Assembly (NCBI GenBank): GCA_041394605.1
Contig: JAWKHX010000005.1
Location: 124,001 to 188,000, forward strand
DNA from: UBA668 sp041394605
Lineage (GTDB): Bacteria; Actinomycetota; Acidimicrobiia; Acidimicrobiales; Ilumatobacteraceae
DNA length: 64,000 nucleotides
Direction: 5' to 3'
The notes under the pieces are model-generated. The model saw only the letters and a program-made list of their open reading frames with translations, was not told the origin of the DNA and did no database searches. The position numbers were made by a program, and so were the translations under genes. Positions 50,061 through 58,687 of this stretch are shown one piece after another. Numbering within the stretch: position 1 is the stretch's first letter; the number at the start of each line of letters is the position of its first letter.

Positions 50061-50973
50061 AGGGCTCGGCGCCCTCATTCCCGCCGATGCGGCAGCGGTG
50101 GTCGCTGGTGACCAGCCGCGTTTGGAGGACGTGCCGGTCGGCAGCATCGTCCCCAACCCCAACCAACCTCGAGTGCACTTCGACGAGGAGAGCCTGGCCG
50201 AGTTGTCGGCGTCGATCCGCGAGATCGGCGTGCTGCAGCCGATCCTGGTCCGCCAGGTGGGCGACGGCAACTTCGAGTTGATCGCCGGCGAACGCCGCTG
50301 GCGGGCCGCCCGTCGAGCCGGCCTGGCCGTGGTGCCGGCGATCATCCGCCAGACCGACGACCTCGGCTCGGTGGAGAAGGCACTGGTAGAGAACCTGCAC
50401 CGCCAGGATCTCACCCCGCTGGAAGAGGCCGCCGCCTACCAGCAGTTGATCGAAGACTTCTCGCTCACCCACGAGCAGGTGGCCGGCCGGGTGGGGAAGA
50501 GTCGCTCGGCCGTCACCAACACCTTGCGGCTCATGTCGTTGCCGCCGTCGATCCAGCACCTGCTGGCCGACGGCCGTCTGTCGGCGGGCCATGCCAAGGC
50601 GTTGCTCGGCACACCGGACCGTGCCTTCCAGGAGCAACTTGCCCGCCGGGCAGTGACCGAAGGCTGGTCGGTGCGTCTGCTGGAGGACGCGGTGAAGGAT
50701 CGTGGGGGAGCGACGGCAACGGAGCCGGCCGGCGAGGAGGCGGATGCCGCCTCCGGAAAGGTGACCGACGGCGCCGGGCTCACCGGTCGCACCCGGCTGC
50801 GGCCACCGGGGCTCCTGGAACTGGAGGAGTTGCTGGCCGAATACTTGTCCACACGTGTGAACGTGTCGATGGGTGCATCCAAGGGCAAGGTGGTGATCGA
50901 GTTCGCCGATCTTGAGGATCTCGAACGAATCTATCACCGAATGACCACGCAGGGTGGTCACGAGGGGGAGTAG
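50035..50973 (+). CDS. parB: Chromosome-partitioning protein ParB (Spo0J)
   Basis: A 312-residue protein from GTG 50035 with AAGGAGGT upstream. The N-terminal LGKGLGALIP is the ParA-interaction peptide. The CTP-binding/ParB domain carries GERRWRAAR, ENLHRQDLTPLEEA follows, and the helix-turn-helix is LTHEQVAGRVGKSRSAVTNTLRL. The C-terminal dimerisation segment is KGKVVIEFADLEDLERIYHRM. It binds parS and spreads as a CTP-dependent clamp. A TTGTCCACA sequence occurs inside the gene at 50845-50853. Confidence 0.97.
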   Translation: MARLSGLGKGLGALIPADAAAVVAGDQPRLEDVPVGSIVPNPNQPRVHFDEESLAELSASIREIGVLQPILVRQVGDGNFELIAGERRWRAARRAGLAVVPAIIRQTDDLGSVEKALVENLHRQDLTPLEEAAAYQQLIEDFSLTHEQVAGRVGKSRSAVTNTLRLMSLPPSIQHLLADGRLSAGHAKALLGTPDRAFQEQLARRAVTEGWSVRLLEDAVKDRGGATATEPAGEEADAASGKVTDGAGLTGRTRLRPPGLLELEELLAEYLSTRVNVSMGASKGKVVIEFADLEDLERIYHRMTTQGGHEGE

Positions 50974-51042
50974 GCCCACCGAGGGTGCGGAACTCGCCCC
51001 CAACCCTCACCCGGAAGGTTACGCACAGCCTGGGTGGGAAAT

Positions 51043-51051
51043 TGTGGATAA
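51043..51051 (-). promoter_or_regulatory. Consensus DnaA box (TTATCCACA) after parB
   Basis: TGTGGATAA on the plus strand is the exact complement of the consensus DnaA box. It lies in the 82-bp gap between converging parB and the CwlM-like gene, about 7 kb from the proposed oriC. Confidence 0.5.
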
Positions 51052-51055
51052 AGTC

Positions 51056-52024
51056 TCAGCCCGCGCGTGATGTCCACAGTTCGAGTGCCTGCTGGACCGC
51101 AGCGGTCACCATCGCTGACTGATCAACGACCTCACGGACCGAGCCCAGCACCACCAGCACGGCCGGCATCCGGGTCTCCCGCAGCACCGGAAGGCGCATG
51201 CCCACCACCTGCACGTCGACCGCCAGTTCGCCGGCCAGCGGGCGCAATGCGTCGGCGATGGCCTCTGCCAGCGTCCGTCCACCGACCGACTCGAAGCTCG
51301 GCACCTTGTAGTAGTGGACGGTGACCACCGGGTCGGCCGAGCCCTCGAAGCCCAGGTAGACGTCGGCGGTGAAGTGGTTGGCGGCGATGGCCTGAGCCAC
51401 CGCGTCCGGCTCGTCCAGCGGCATCACGGTGGCGCCGAGCAGACGCAGGTCGCGAGCCAGGCTGCGGGTGATGGCGCTGAGGCCACCGAACTGGCCGAGC
51501 ACCACGCGGGACTCGGCGATCGAGCCCCATCCGTTGCGCAGGCGCTCCCGCTCACGAACAACGGCCACGCCAGGGCCGGTGCCACTCTGGCTGCCCACCC
51601 GTACCAGCGCGCGCACGGTGTCCTGCCCGCAGACGGCGTCGGCGAACAGACCACAGTTGGACTGGAAGTCCTCCAGGGCGCGAGCGGTCCGCGGGCCGAG
51701 AATGCCGTCCACCCGCCCACAATCGAAGCCCAGGCGCGCCAGACGGTCCTGCAGTTCAGCGACATCGTCACCGCGCAGGTTGGGAGCCGTGAGGTACAGC
51801 GAGCGATCGCCGAGCTTCCACGACGCCTCCACCAGCGCGGTCCAGGTGTGCTCGTCGCACACACCGTCGCTGCGCAGGCCACGAGTGGCCTGGAATGCCG
51901 CAACCGCCGCCACGGTGGCAGGGCAGTACACCCCGACCTCGGCACCCGGGGCGGGTGAGTGCCCGGCAGCTCCGAGCCGGCGTTGCAGGTCGCGGATGGC
52001 CTCGCCGTGCTGACCGGGAGTCAG
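51056..52024 (-). CDS. CwlM-like protein: two peptidoglycan-binding domains and a degenerate amidase_3 domain
   Basis: About 322 residues. Two PG_binding_1 repeats lie near 10-75 (GEAIRDLQRRLGAAG, AAVAAFQATRGLRSDGVCDEHTW) and 85-150 (VAELQDRLARLGFDCG, TARALEDFQSNCGLFADAV). The C-terminal region resembles N-acetylmuramoyl-L-alanine amidase but lacks the N-terminal zinc-ligand motif, so it is probably inactive. This matches CwlM, the MurA-activating regulator encoded downstream of trxB-trxC in mycobacteria. No ATG, GTG or TTG start is available near the domain start; a CTG overlapping the trxA stop (CTGA) is used here. The start is therefore uncertain. Confidence 0.75.
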   Translation of the reverse strand: MTPGQHGEAIRDLQRRLGAAGHSPAPGAEVGVYCPATVAAVAAFQATRGLRSDGVCDEHTWTALVEASWKLGDRSLYLTAPNLRGDDVAELQDRLARLGFDCGRVDGILGPRTARALEDFQSNCGLFADAVCGQDTVRALVRVGSQSGTGPGVAVVRERERLRNGWGSIAESRVVLGQFGGLSAITRSLARDLRLLGATVMPLDEPDAVAQAIAANHFTADVYLGFEGSADPVVTVHYYKVPSFESVGGRTLAEAIADALRPLAGELAVDVQVVGMRLPVLRETRMPAVLVVLGSVREVVDQSAMVTAAVQQALELWTSRAG

Positions 52025-52356
52025 CGGGAAGTAGGAAGGAATTCGCTCAGCTCCTGCAGCAACTGCCCCTTGCCCTTGGCGCCGACGAGGCGCTTGCGCA
52101 CCTCGCCCTTGTCGAACACCAGCAGCGTGGGGATGCTCATGACGTTGAACCGCATGGCGATGTCCGGGTTGTCGTCGACGTTCAGCTTGGCCACGGTGAG
52201 CCCGGGCTGCTCGACGGCGATCTCGGCAAGGATCGGGGCGATCATCTTGCAGGGGCCGCACCATTCGGCCCAGAAGTCGACGATGACCGGCTTGCTGCTG
52301 GCGCCGACCGTCTCGTCGAAGGTGGAGGTGGACAGGGTGACAATGCCCTCGGCCAT
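52021..52356 (-). CDS. trxA: Thioredoxin
   Basis: A 111-residue protein from ATG 52356 with AAGGA upstream. The active site is AEWCGPCKM with C33 and C36, and the cis-proline is in SIPTLLVF. It is a general cytoplasmic disulfide reductase and the partner of TrxB encoded 103 bp upstream. The trxB-trxA-cwlM order matches mycobacteria. Confidence 0.96.
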   Translation of the reverse strand: MAEGIVTLSTSTFDETVGASSKPVIVDFWAEWCGPCKMIAPILAEIAVEQPGLTVAKLNVDDNPDIAMRFNVMSIPTLLVFDKGEVRKRLVGAKGKGQLLQELSEFLPTSR

Positions 52357-52459
52357 GGCGGGAGTCCTTTCGATCTCGGGGAAGGATGCTACCGCTCTGC
52401 AACCCGCCGGGACGGCCGCGGCTTCCCGCTCGGGCTGTGACGCCGGGCGCCGAGGGCAC

Positions 52460-53407
52460 TCAGTGGGTGCCCTGGGCCTCCAGCCAGCGCTCGCAGTCGA
52501 TGGCGGCCATGCAACCGGAGCCGGCCGCGGTGATGGCCTGGCGGTAGGTGTGGTCCTGCACGTCGCCACAGGCGAACACGCCGTCCACGTTGGTGTACGA
52601 CGAGCCGGGGCGGGTGATGAGGTAGCCGTTGTCCTCCATGTCCAGCACGCCCTTGAACAGGTCGGTGTTGGGACGGTGGCCGATGGCCACGAAGAGGCCG
52701 CTGACGTCCAGCGTGCGGACCTCGCCGGTCTTCACGTTGCGCACCACGGCGCCCTCCAGCTTGTCGGTGCCCACCAGGTCGTCCACCACGGTGTTCCACA
52801 CGATCTCGATGCGCTCGTTGTTGAACGCCCGCTCCTGCATGATCTTGCTGGCCCTCAGCTCGTCGCGGCGCACCAGCAGCGACACCTTGGTGGCGAACTT
52901 GGTGAGGAAGGTGGCTTCCTCGATGGCGCTGTCGCCACCGCCGACCACGGCGATCTCCTGGCCGCGGAAGAAGAACCCGTCGCACGTGGCACAGGTGGAC
53001 AGGCCGTGGCCCAGCAGGCGGCCCTCGGCCTCCAGCCCGAGCATCAGGCTTTGGGCGCCGGTGGACACGATGACGGACTCTGCGGTGTGGCAGTGCTCGC
53101 GCACCCACACCTGGAAGGGGCGGGAGCTGAAGTCCACCTTGGTGACCTTCTCGGTGAGGAACTCGGCACCGAAGCGGACGGCCTGCTCGCGCATGCGCTG
53201 CATGAGCTCGGGGCCCATGATGCCCTCGGGGAAGCCGGGGAAGTTCTCCACCTCGGTGGTGAGCATCAGCTGGCCGCCGGGCTGATCGCTGGTGCTGCTG
53301 GGCTCGCCCTCGATGACCAGCGGGGCCAGGTTGGCCCGGGCGGTGTAGATGGCGGAGGTGAGGCCGGCGGGGCCGGACCCGATGACGATGACCTTGTGGT
53401 GGCTCAC
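52460..53407 (-). CDS. trxB: Thioredoxin reductase
   Basis: A 315-residue protein from GTG 53407, which overlaps the upstream gene by 4 nt (GTGA). It has the FAD-binding GSGPAGLTSAIYTARA, the redox-active CATC at C139 and C142, the NADPH-binding GGGDSAIEEATFL and the C-terminal FAD contact VFACGDVQDHTYRQA. It reduces thioredoxin with NADPH. Length and motifs are normal for the low-molecular-weight class. Confidence 0.96.
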   Translation of the reverse strand: MSHHKVIVIGSGPAGLTSAIYTARANLAPLVIEGEPSSTSDQPGGQLMLTTEVENFPGFPEGIMGPELMQRMREQAVRFGAEFLTEKVTKVDFSSRPFQVWVREHCHTAESVIVSTGAQSLMLGLEAEGRLLGHGLSTCATCDGFFFRGQEIAVVGGGDSAIEEATFLTKFATKVSLLVRRDELRASKIMQERAFNNERIEIVWNTVVDDLVGTDKLEGAVVRNVKTGEVRTLDVSGLFVAIGHRPNTDLFKGVLDMEDNGYLITRPGSSYTNVDGVFACGDVQDHTYRQAITAAGSGCMAAIDCERWLEAQGTH

Positions 53408-53736
53408 GATGCTTCCTTGGAATGGCGCATCCTCAACAACAGGAACCCGCCGATCATGAGCACGCCGCCGACGATGAGGTAGCTGGCCCACACCGTGGTG
53501 GCGTGGTCCGTGCGGATGACCCGCGACAGCACGGTCTGGCTGAGCCGGGTGATGAGGATGATGAAGAGGGGGGTGGCCGTGAGAAGGGCCAGGAGACCGA
53601 GCATGCCGAAGACGATTCCTCGGGAGGCTTTGACCGCGTTGTCGGTGGCGACGGAGCGGACCTTGCCGACCACGCGCTCCACGGTGTCCGCGAGATCGGT
53701 GGCCCAGTTGGGATCGGTGAACGGATTACCCGGCAT
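53404..53736 (-). CDS. Small two-helix membrane protein upstream of trxB
   Basis: A 110-residue protein from ATG 53736 (a further start at 53772 is possible). An N-terminal amphipathic region (WATDLADTVERVVGKVRSVAT) precedes two membrane helices at about 40-63 (IVFGMLGLLALLTATPLFIILI) and 82-102. It resembles small holin-like or DUF-type membrane proteins but cannot be placed in a family. Its stop overlaps trxB, so it belongs to the trx operon. Confidence 0.65.
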   Translation of the reverse strand: MPGNPFTDPNWATDLADTVERVVGKVRSVATDNAVKASRGIVFGMLGLLALLTATPLFIILITRLSQTVLSRVIRTDHATTVWASYLIVGGVLMIGGFLLLRMRHSKEAS

Positions 53737-53829
53737 GCCGCCGAGCCTATCCGCACGGGCGGCGGCGGTCACCCGGGGGCAGTGTGCCGGTCACTGTGCC
53801 CGCACGCTGGGCGGATGCTCACCGGACGG

Positions 53830-54453
53830 TCACCACAGGCTGAGCGCCAGCGCCCCGATGGCTGCGTGGTAGGTGACCATGATTGACACCGGCATCCAGT
53901 TGCGGCGGCGCACGAACTGGCCCCAGCCGAGAATCGCGTCCGACACGACGAACAGCGTGGTACCGGCGATCACCCACGGCAGCCGGGTGGCCCAGCCGAA
54001 CGCGGCCATCGACGAGATGACGCACAGGTAGGCCAGCACGGGGGTGCGCAGGGCCGGGTCGCGCAACTTGGCGCCACGCACGATCACCTGGCCGACGCTG
54101 GCGATCAACAGGCCGGCCAGCACCAGCGCGATGCCGGCCAGCGGCGCACTGTCCAGCCCGTACTGGATGAAGAGGATGATGAAGACCAGGTGGCCGAGGA
54201 GGAACGACGCCAGCCCGAACACGAACTTGTCGATCATCGGCATCAGGAACACGTCGCCCGCCAGGCACAGCACCAAGGCGACGACGGCGACCGTGATCTG
54301 CTCACCCGGGGCCCCGCTGACCAGGGCCAGACCGATGACGCCGATGGTGGCGAGGGGCTTGGCGAACCGTTCGATGCGCTCGTCGTCCCTCCAGCGCGAC
54401 CACCAGTCGGCGACGGCGACGAGAGCGGTGGCGACGAGGAGGGCGACCTTCAC
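53830..54453 (-). CDS. YhhN-family membrane protein (lysoplasmalogenase-like)
   Basis: A 207-residue protein with about seven or eight membrane helices. The YhhN/TMEM86 signatures are visible: FAKPLATIGVIGLAL, CLAGDVFLMPMIDKFVFGLASFLLGHLVFI, and near the C-terminus FVVSDAILGW. Characterised members hydrolyse the vinyl-ether bond of lysoplasmalogens; whether this organism has plasmalogens is unknown. It lies between the anti-sigma gene and the trx operon. Confidence 0.85.
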   Translation of the reverse strand: MKVALLVATALVAVADWWSRWRDDERIERFAKPLATIGVIGLALVSGAPGEQITVAVVALVLCLAGDVFLMPMIDKFVFGLASFLLGHLVFIILFIQYGLDSAPLAGIALVLAGLLIASVGQVIVRGAKLRDPALRTPVLAYLCVISSMAAFGWATRLPWVIAGTTLFVVSDAILGWGQFVRRRNWMPVSIMVTYHAAIGALALSLW

Positions 54454-54499
54454 GGGCGGGAACCATAGCCGTGCCGGGCCGGCGGGCTCCGGGCCGGGT

Positions 54500-55345
54500 T
54501 CAGGGTCCGACGGTGACCAGCACGATGCAGTCGTACGACACGGCCTGCACCACGCCGGTGGTGGTGCTGCGCACGGCGACGGCGGGGGTCTCCTGCCAGA
54601 GGATGTCGGCGAACACCACCTGGTCGGGGCTCAGCGGGCAGTCGATCCGGTCCTTGGGCACGGTGGCGGCGCCGCCGCCGGCCGCACCGTCGTCCGGATT
54701 GGAGGCGTCGGGGACGATCGGCAGGCTGTCGGCGCCGCCGGCGGTGGTCATGGCCATCGGGGCCAGTTCGTCGGCGAGCGCCAGGAGACCGGCGGGATCG
54801 TCCACCACGATGCCGGCGACGGCCGGGCTGTTGATGCTGGAGATGGTGGACTGCGTGGCGGCCCCTGTCATCTCGGTGGCGCCGGCGGCATCCTCCGCGG
54901 CGGTGTCCGCGGCGGAGCGGAAGATCTCGTCCCCGGCCTCGGTGCTGATGGAGGCCGAGTCGTCGCTCCCGCTGTTGACGGCCAGCGTGCCGACCACGCC
55001 GACCACGAGCACGGCCGCCGCGGCGGCCATCACCCACGACGCCCGGCGGCGGAACAGGGCCACGACGTTGCCACCCGGCCGGTGGGCGGCCGTCGTGGTG
55101 GGCGCTTCGTCCGTGGCGGTCGCCTGCAGGTCGTCGAACACCGCCAGCGCGCCGGCGAGGGCGTCGTGACGGGTCTGGGCACTGGCCGGCGGCACCTCGG
55201 CGACGGCGTCACGAGTGCTGCGCAGCGAGGCCACCAGGCCGGTGAGTTCTGCGGACGCCTGCACCCGGGCGCGCTCTTCCTCCGTGAGGTCCTCGTCGAG
55301 TGCCCGGCTGGCCAGTTCGAGATCGGGGTGGAGGTCGTCGGTCAT
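54500..55345 (-). CDS. Membrane anti-sigma factor-like protein
   Basis: A 281-residue protein from ATG 55345, overlapping the sigma-factor stop by 4 nt. The cytoplasmic N-terminal part (about 1-100) is acidic and helical (ELASRALDEDLTEEERARV), lacking the HxxxCxxC zinc motif. One membrane helix (about 104-124; WVMAAAAAVLVVGVVGTLAV) precedes a Ser/Ala/Asp-rich extracytoplasmic domain with two Cys (DCPLSP, YDCIV). Position and coupling match RsmA, the SigM anti-sigma factor of mycobacteria. It should sequester the sigma factor until an envelope or redox signal. Confidence 0.78.
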   Translation of the reverse strand: MTDDLHPDLELASRALDEDLTEEERARVQASAELTGLVASLRSTRDAVAEVPPASAQTRHDALAGALAVFDDLQATATDEAPTTTAAHRPGGNVVALFRRRASWVMAAAAAVLVVGVVGTLAVNSGSDDSASISTEAGDEIFRSAADTAAEDAAGATEMTGAATQSTISSINSPAVAGIVVDDPAGLLALADELAPMAMTTAGGADSLPIVPDASNPDDGAAGGGAATVPKDRIDCPLSPDQVVFADILWQETPAVAVRSTTTGVVQAVSYDCIVLVTVGP

Positions 55346-55959
55346 GATGCGCCTGTTGGACGTTCGGGGGTGGCGCCGCGGTTCCCGGTACGGCCGAGTG
55401 CGCCTGCCAGCATGCCCCGTCCACGGGCGATCCGGCTCTTCACGGTGCCGATGGGGACGCCGAGGACCTCGGCGATCTCGGCGTAGTCCAGGTCGGCGAC
55501 GTCGCGCAGCACCACGGGGACGCGGAACTCCTCGGCCAGCCCGGCGAGTGCCGCGTCGGTGGCCATCCGCTCGGCCACCATGTCGATCGGCCGTTCGGCG
55601 GCCGGGTCGGCGGCCTCGGTGCGGCGTGGGGCGTGGTCGTCGTGAGGGTCGTGGTGATCGCGATCCACCGAGGCGATCGGTCGGCGGCGTCGGCGGCGCA
55701 ACTCGTCGAGGCTGGCATTGGTGGCCACGCGGTACACCCAGGTGCTGAATGCGCTGCGGCCGTCGAAGCGCTGCAACCCGCGGACCACGGCGATCAGGGC
55801 TTCCTGGGCGGCGTCGGCGGCGTCCGCCTCGTTGCCGGTGATGCGCCGGCACACGGCGTGGATGCGGTCGAAGTGGCGGCGCAGCAACTGGTCCATGGCG
55901 TCCCGGTCACCGGCCTGGGCCGCGAGCACCAGCGATCGATCGTCGAGGGCTGCGGCCAC
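55342..55959 (-). CDS. sigM: ECF sigma factor, SigM-like
   Basis: A 205-residue protein from GTG 55959. Region 2 has DRIHAVCRRITGNEADAADAAQEAL and FSTWVYRVATNASLDELRRR (promoter -10 melting). After an acidic His/Asp linker, region 4 has YAEIAEVLGVPIGTVKSRIARGR (-35 recognition). Location upstream of anti-sigma, trxB and trxA equals mycobacterial sigM, which controls envelope and oxidative-stress genes. It probably drives its own operon; I could not confirm its promoter motif. Confidence 0.88.
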   Translation of the reverse strand: MAAALDDRSLVLAAQAGDRDAMDQLLRRHFDRIHAVCRRITGNEADAADAAQEALIAVVRGLQRFDGRSAFSTWVYRVATNASLDELRRRRRRPIASVDRDHHDPHDDHAPRRTEAADPAAERPIDMVAERMATDAALAGLAEEFRVPVVLRDVADLDYAEIAEVLGVPIGTVKSRIARGRGMLAGALGRTGNRGATPERPTGAS

Positions 55960-56022
55960 GGCGGGGAGACTAGTGGCCGAGTACCCGATCAGCGGTGCAG
56001 CCGGCCGGTTCGGCGGTGACGT

Positions 56023-57792
56023 TCAGCCGAGCGTGATCTCGCGCAGCGAGCCGCGGTACGGGTTGTTGGAGCAGCCGCTGTCGGTGCCAAGTTGCACGAA
56101 CGACACCAGCACGAACGTGGCGTTGTTGATGACCGTGGTGGCCACCTGGGGCTCGGCGCCGGCGAAGGAGTCGGCCGGGCTGCCCCATCCGCTGAAGCTG
56201 GTGGGCGCGGTGGCTGCTGCAGTGGTGTACACCCGCACCTGGTACGGGGCGCTGGCGATGTCGATGGACAGCACCCCGCTGCTGGCACCGCCGAGGTCCA
56301 GCACCAGGCCCACACCCTGCTTGCCACCGAGGTACTCATTGGCGTAGCACACGGTGCTCCACGCCGTCTCGGGGTCGCCGTCGATGGCGAGGGCGGCGAG
56401 GTCGTCGCGCTCCTCGCCGTCACCGTCCGGGTCGAAGGTGTGGATGGCGGCGATGCCCGCCCCGGCCACGGTGGCGACGGCCTCGGTGACCACGGGCGCG
56501 GAGGTGGGCACCACGGTGGTGGGCGGCAGGTCGTCGGACGTGCCGCCGGTGCCCATCGTGACGATCAGCACGGTGGTGACCAGCAGCGCAGCCACCAGCA
56601 GCCCGCCGACCACCATCAATGACGGGCCGGTGCGCTGCTCGTACTTGCGGTTCGGGCGCTGGCGGGGGCGTGCGGTGCTGGTGGGGGTGCGGTCGGCCAG
56701 GCGCGGTGCCCCGGCCGGCCGGCCGTTGCGCACCGGCTGGTAGCCGCCCACCGGCGTGGCGGATCGGGTGGGCCCCACCGGGCTCTGGCGGGCGGTGGTG
56801 GCGCCGCGCGCCCCCGGCCCCGGGGCCATCGGCGCAGTGGTGGTGTTGCCGGGCGGGCGGCTGCCTCGCGGCGGGGTGCGGCCCGTCTCGCGGCTGTGAT
56901 CGGTGGTGGCGTCCGGGCGCGGCAGGGCGGCGATGCGCTGCAGTTCGTTGCGCAGTTCGGCGCCGCTGGCGTAGCGGTCGTCGGGCTTGCGGGCCAGCAG
57001 GCGGTGGATCAGCGCTGCCAGTCCGTACGGCAGCGTGGGGCGCAGGCGGGTGAGGTCCGTCGGGTCGCGGTTCAGGCGGGCCAGCGCGGTGTCCGCGTCG
57101 GTCTCCCCGAGGAACGGCACCCGCCCGGCCAGGCACTCGTACAGCACGAGGCCGAGGGAGTAGAGGTCGGCGCGGCCGTCCAGCCGGCGCCCGCGCACCT
57201 GCTCGGGGGAGAGGTACTTGGCCGTACCCATCATGACGTTGGGGCTGGTGAGGTCGTCGCCGTCGCCGCCCAGCCCCTTGGCGATCCCGAAGTCGGTCAG
57301 CAGCACCCGGCCGTCGGGCGTGATGAGGATGTTGCCCGGCTTCACGTCGCGGTGCACCAGGCCGCCGCGGTGGGCGGCGTCCAGCGCGGCGGCGACGCAG
57401 GCGCCGATGTGCATGGTGAGGTCGGGGCTGAGGCGCTTCTGTTCGTCCAGCAACTGGCGAAGGCTCTTGCCGTTGATGAGTTGCATCACCACGGCCTGGC
57501 GGCGCTCGCCACCGATCTTCTCCTCGATCGCGTCGTACACGGCGACGATGTTGGGGTGGCTGAGCTGGGCCACGGCGATGGCCTCGCGGCGGAAGCGTTC
57601 GGCCAGCACCGGGTCGGCGGCGAGCGTGGGCTTCAGCAGCTTCACCGCCACCTGGCGGGTGAGCGACAGATCCGTGGCCAGCCACACTTCGGCCATCCCG
57701 CCTTGCGCGAGGCGACGCTCGAGCCGGTAGCGCTGGCCGAGGATCGCGGGAGGGAGGGACGCGGAGTTCGCGCCAGGAAGGGTGGCAGACAT
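56023..57792 (-). CDS. Ser/Thr protein kinase with extracytoplasmic discoidin-like domain
   Basis: A 589-residue protein. The kinase domain (about 22-285) is complete: glycine loop LAQGGMAEVW, VAVKLLKP, catalytic HRDVKPGNIL, LTDFGIAKG and MGTAKYLSPEQVRG. A Pro/Arg-rich juxtamembrane segment (about 290-390) precedes one helix (about 392-414). The outer domain (about 450-589; FDPDGDGEERDDLAAL, ETAWSTVCYANEYLGGKQGVGLVLDLGG) is a jelly-roll like that after the pseudokinase in mycobacterial MviN (Rv3910). The kinase motifs are intact. The gene sits where murJ-kinase fusions lie in related genomes, but murJ is absent. Confidence 0.88.
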   Translation of the reverse strand: MSATLPGANSASLPPAILGQRYRLERRLAQGGMAEVWLATDLSLTRQVAVKLLKPTLAADPVLAERFRREAIAVAQLSHPNIVAVYDAIEEKIGGERRQAVVMQLINGKSLRQLLDEQKRLSPDLTMHIGACVAAALDAAHRGGLVHRDVKPGNILITPDGRVLLTDFGIAKGLGGDGDDLTSPNVMMGTAKYLSPEQVRGRRLDGRADLYSLGLVLYECLAGRVPFLGETDADTALARLNRDPTDLTRLRPTLPYGLAALIHRLLARKPDDRYASGAELRNELQRIAALPRPDATTDHSRETGRTPPRGSRPPGNTTTAPMAPGPGARGATTARQSPVGPTRSATPVGGYQPVRNGRPAGAPRLADRTPTSTARPRQRPNRKYEQRTGPSLMVVGGLLVAALLVTTVLIVTMGTGGTSDDLPPTTVVPTSAPVVTEAVATVAGAGIAAIHTFDPDGDGEERDDLAALAIDGDPETAWSTVCYANEYLGGKQGVGLVLDLGGASSGVLSIDIASAPYQVRVYTTAAATAPTSFSGWGSPADSFAGAEPQVATTVINNATFVLVSFVQLGTDSGCSNNPYRGSLREITLG

Positions 57793-57838
57793 GTCCGCCC
57801 CCCGACGATAGTGGCGGGGGCGCGATGCCGACCGGCAA

Positions 57839-58687
57839 TCAGCCGGCGGCGGTGCAGAACGCGACGCCGATGGTGCCGCGGCCGGCGTGGGTGCCGACCA
57901 CCGGCCCGATGTCGCCGACGACGATCTCGCCGGCGAAGTGCGGCCGCACCATCTCCACGAACGCGTCCACGTCGCTGCAGTCGGCGTGCAGGACGGCCAG
58001 GTGCTCCAGCTCGCCGGCAGCCTTCAGTTGCTCCACGAGGAACGCCAGCGCCTTGCTGCGGGTGCGCTGCTTCCCGCCTTGCTCCACCTTGCCGTCGCGC
58101 ACCTCGATGATCGGCTTGATGGCCAGCGCAGAGGCCAGCAGCGCCTTCGCGCCACCGATGCGGCCGCCCTTCTTCAGGTTCTCCAGGGTGTCCAGCGCGC
58201 CCCACACCTTCGTGCGCCGGGCCAGGTCGCGGGCCCGGTCCACCACGGCCTGGTGGCTGGCGCCACCCTTGGCCAGCCGAGCCACGTCGGCCACGATGAG
58301 GCCGAGACCCAGGGTGACCTGCTCGCTGTCCACCACGGTGACGGTGATCTCCGGGGCCACGGCGCGGGCCGCGAGCTCGGCGGACTGCATCGTGGCGGAC
58401 AGCGCCGCGCTGAGGTTGACCACGACGATGCTGGTGGCCCCGTCGGCGGCGAGCTGGCGGTAGGTGGCCTCGAACTGACCGGGGGCGGGGGCGGCCGTTT
58501 CGGGCAGGGTGGGCGACGCGGCGCACGTGGCCCAGAATTCGGCCGGGGTGAGGTCGGCGCGGTCCACGTACTCCACGCCGTTGATCCGGATGGTGAGGGG
58601 AACGATCTCGATGCCCAGCTCGTCGGCGACGCTCTGGGGCAGGTCGCAGGCGGAGTCGGTGACGATACGGACGCGATTGGTGCTCAC
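57839..58687 (-). CDS. DegV-family fatty-acid-binding protein
   Basis: A 282-residue protein from GTG 58687, overlapping the DUF6049 stop by 4 nt. It has the DegV pattern: VRIVTDSACDLP at the start, IEIVPLTIRINGVEYVD, TSIVVVNLSAALSATMQSAELAA and VDSEQVTLGLGLIV. The C-terminal domain has LENLKKGGRIGGAKALLASAL and the ending HAGRGTIGVAF. Family members such as FakB bind fatty acids for phosphorylation by FakA. No fakA is in the window, so its partner is unknown. Confidence 0.9.
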   Translation of the reverse strand: MSTNRVRIVTDSACDLPQSVADELGIEIVPLTIRINGVEYVDRADLTPAEFWATCAASPTLPETAAPAPGQFEATYRQLAADGATSIVVVNLSAALSATMQSAELAARAVAPEITVTVVDSEQVTLGLGLIVADVARLAKGGASHQAVVDRARDLARRTKVWGALDTLENLKKGGRIGGAKALLASALAIKPIIEVRDGKVEQGGKQRTRSKALAFLVEQLKAAGELEHLAVLHADCSDVDAFVEMVRPHFAGEIVVGDIGPVVGTHAGRGTIGVAFCTAAG

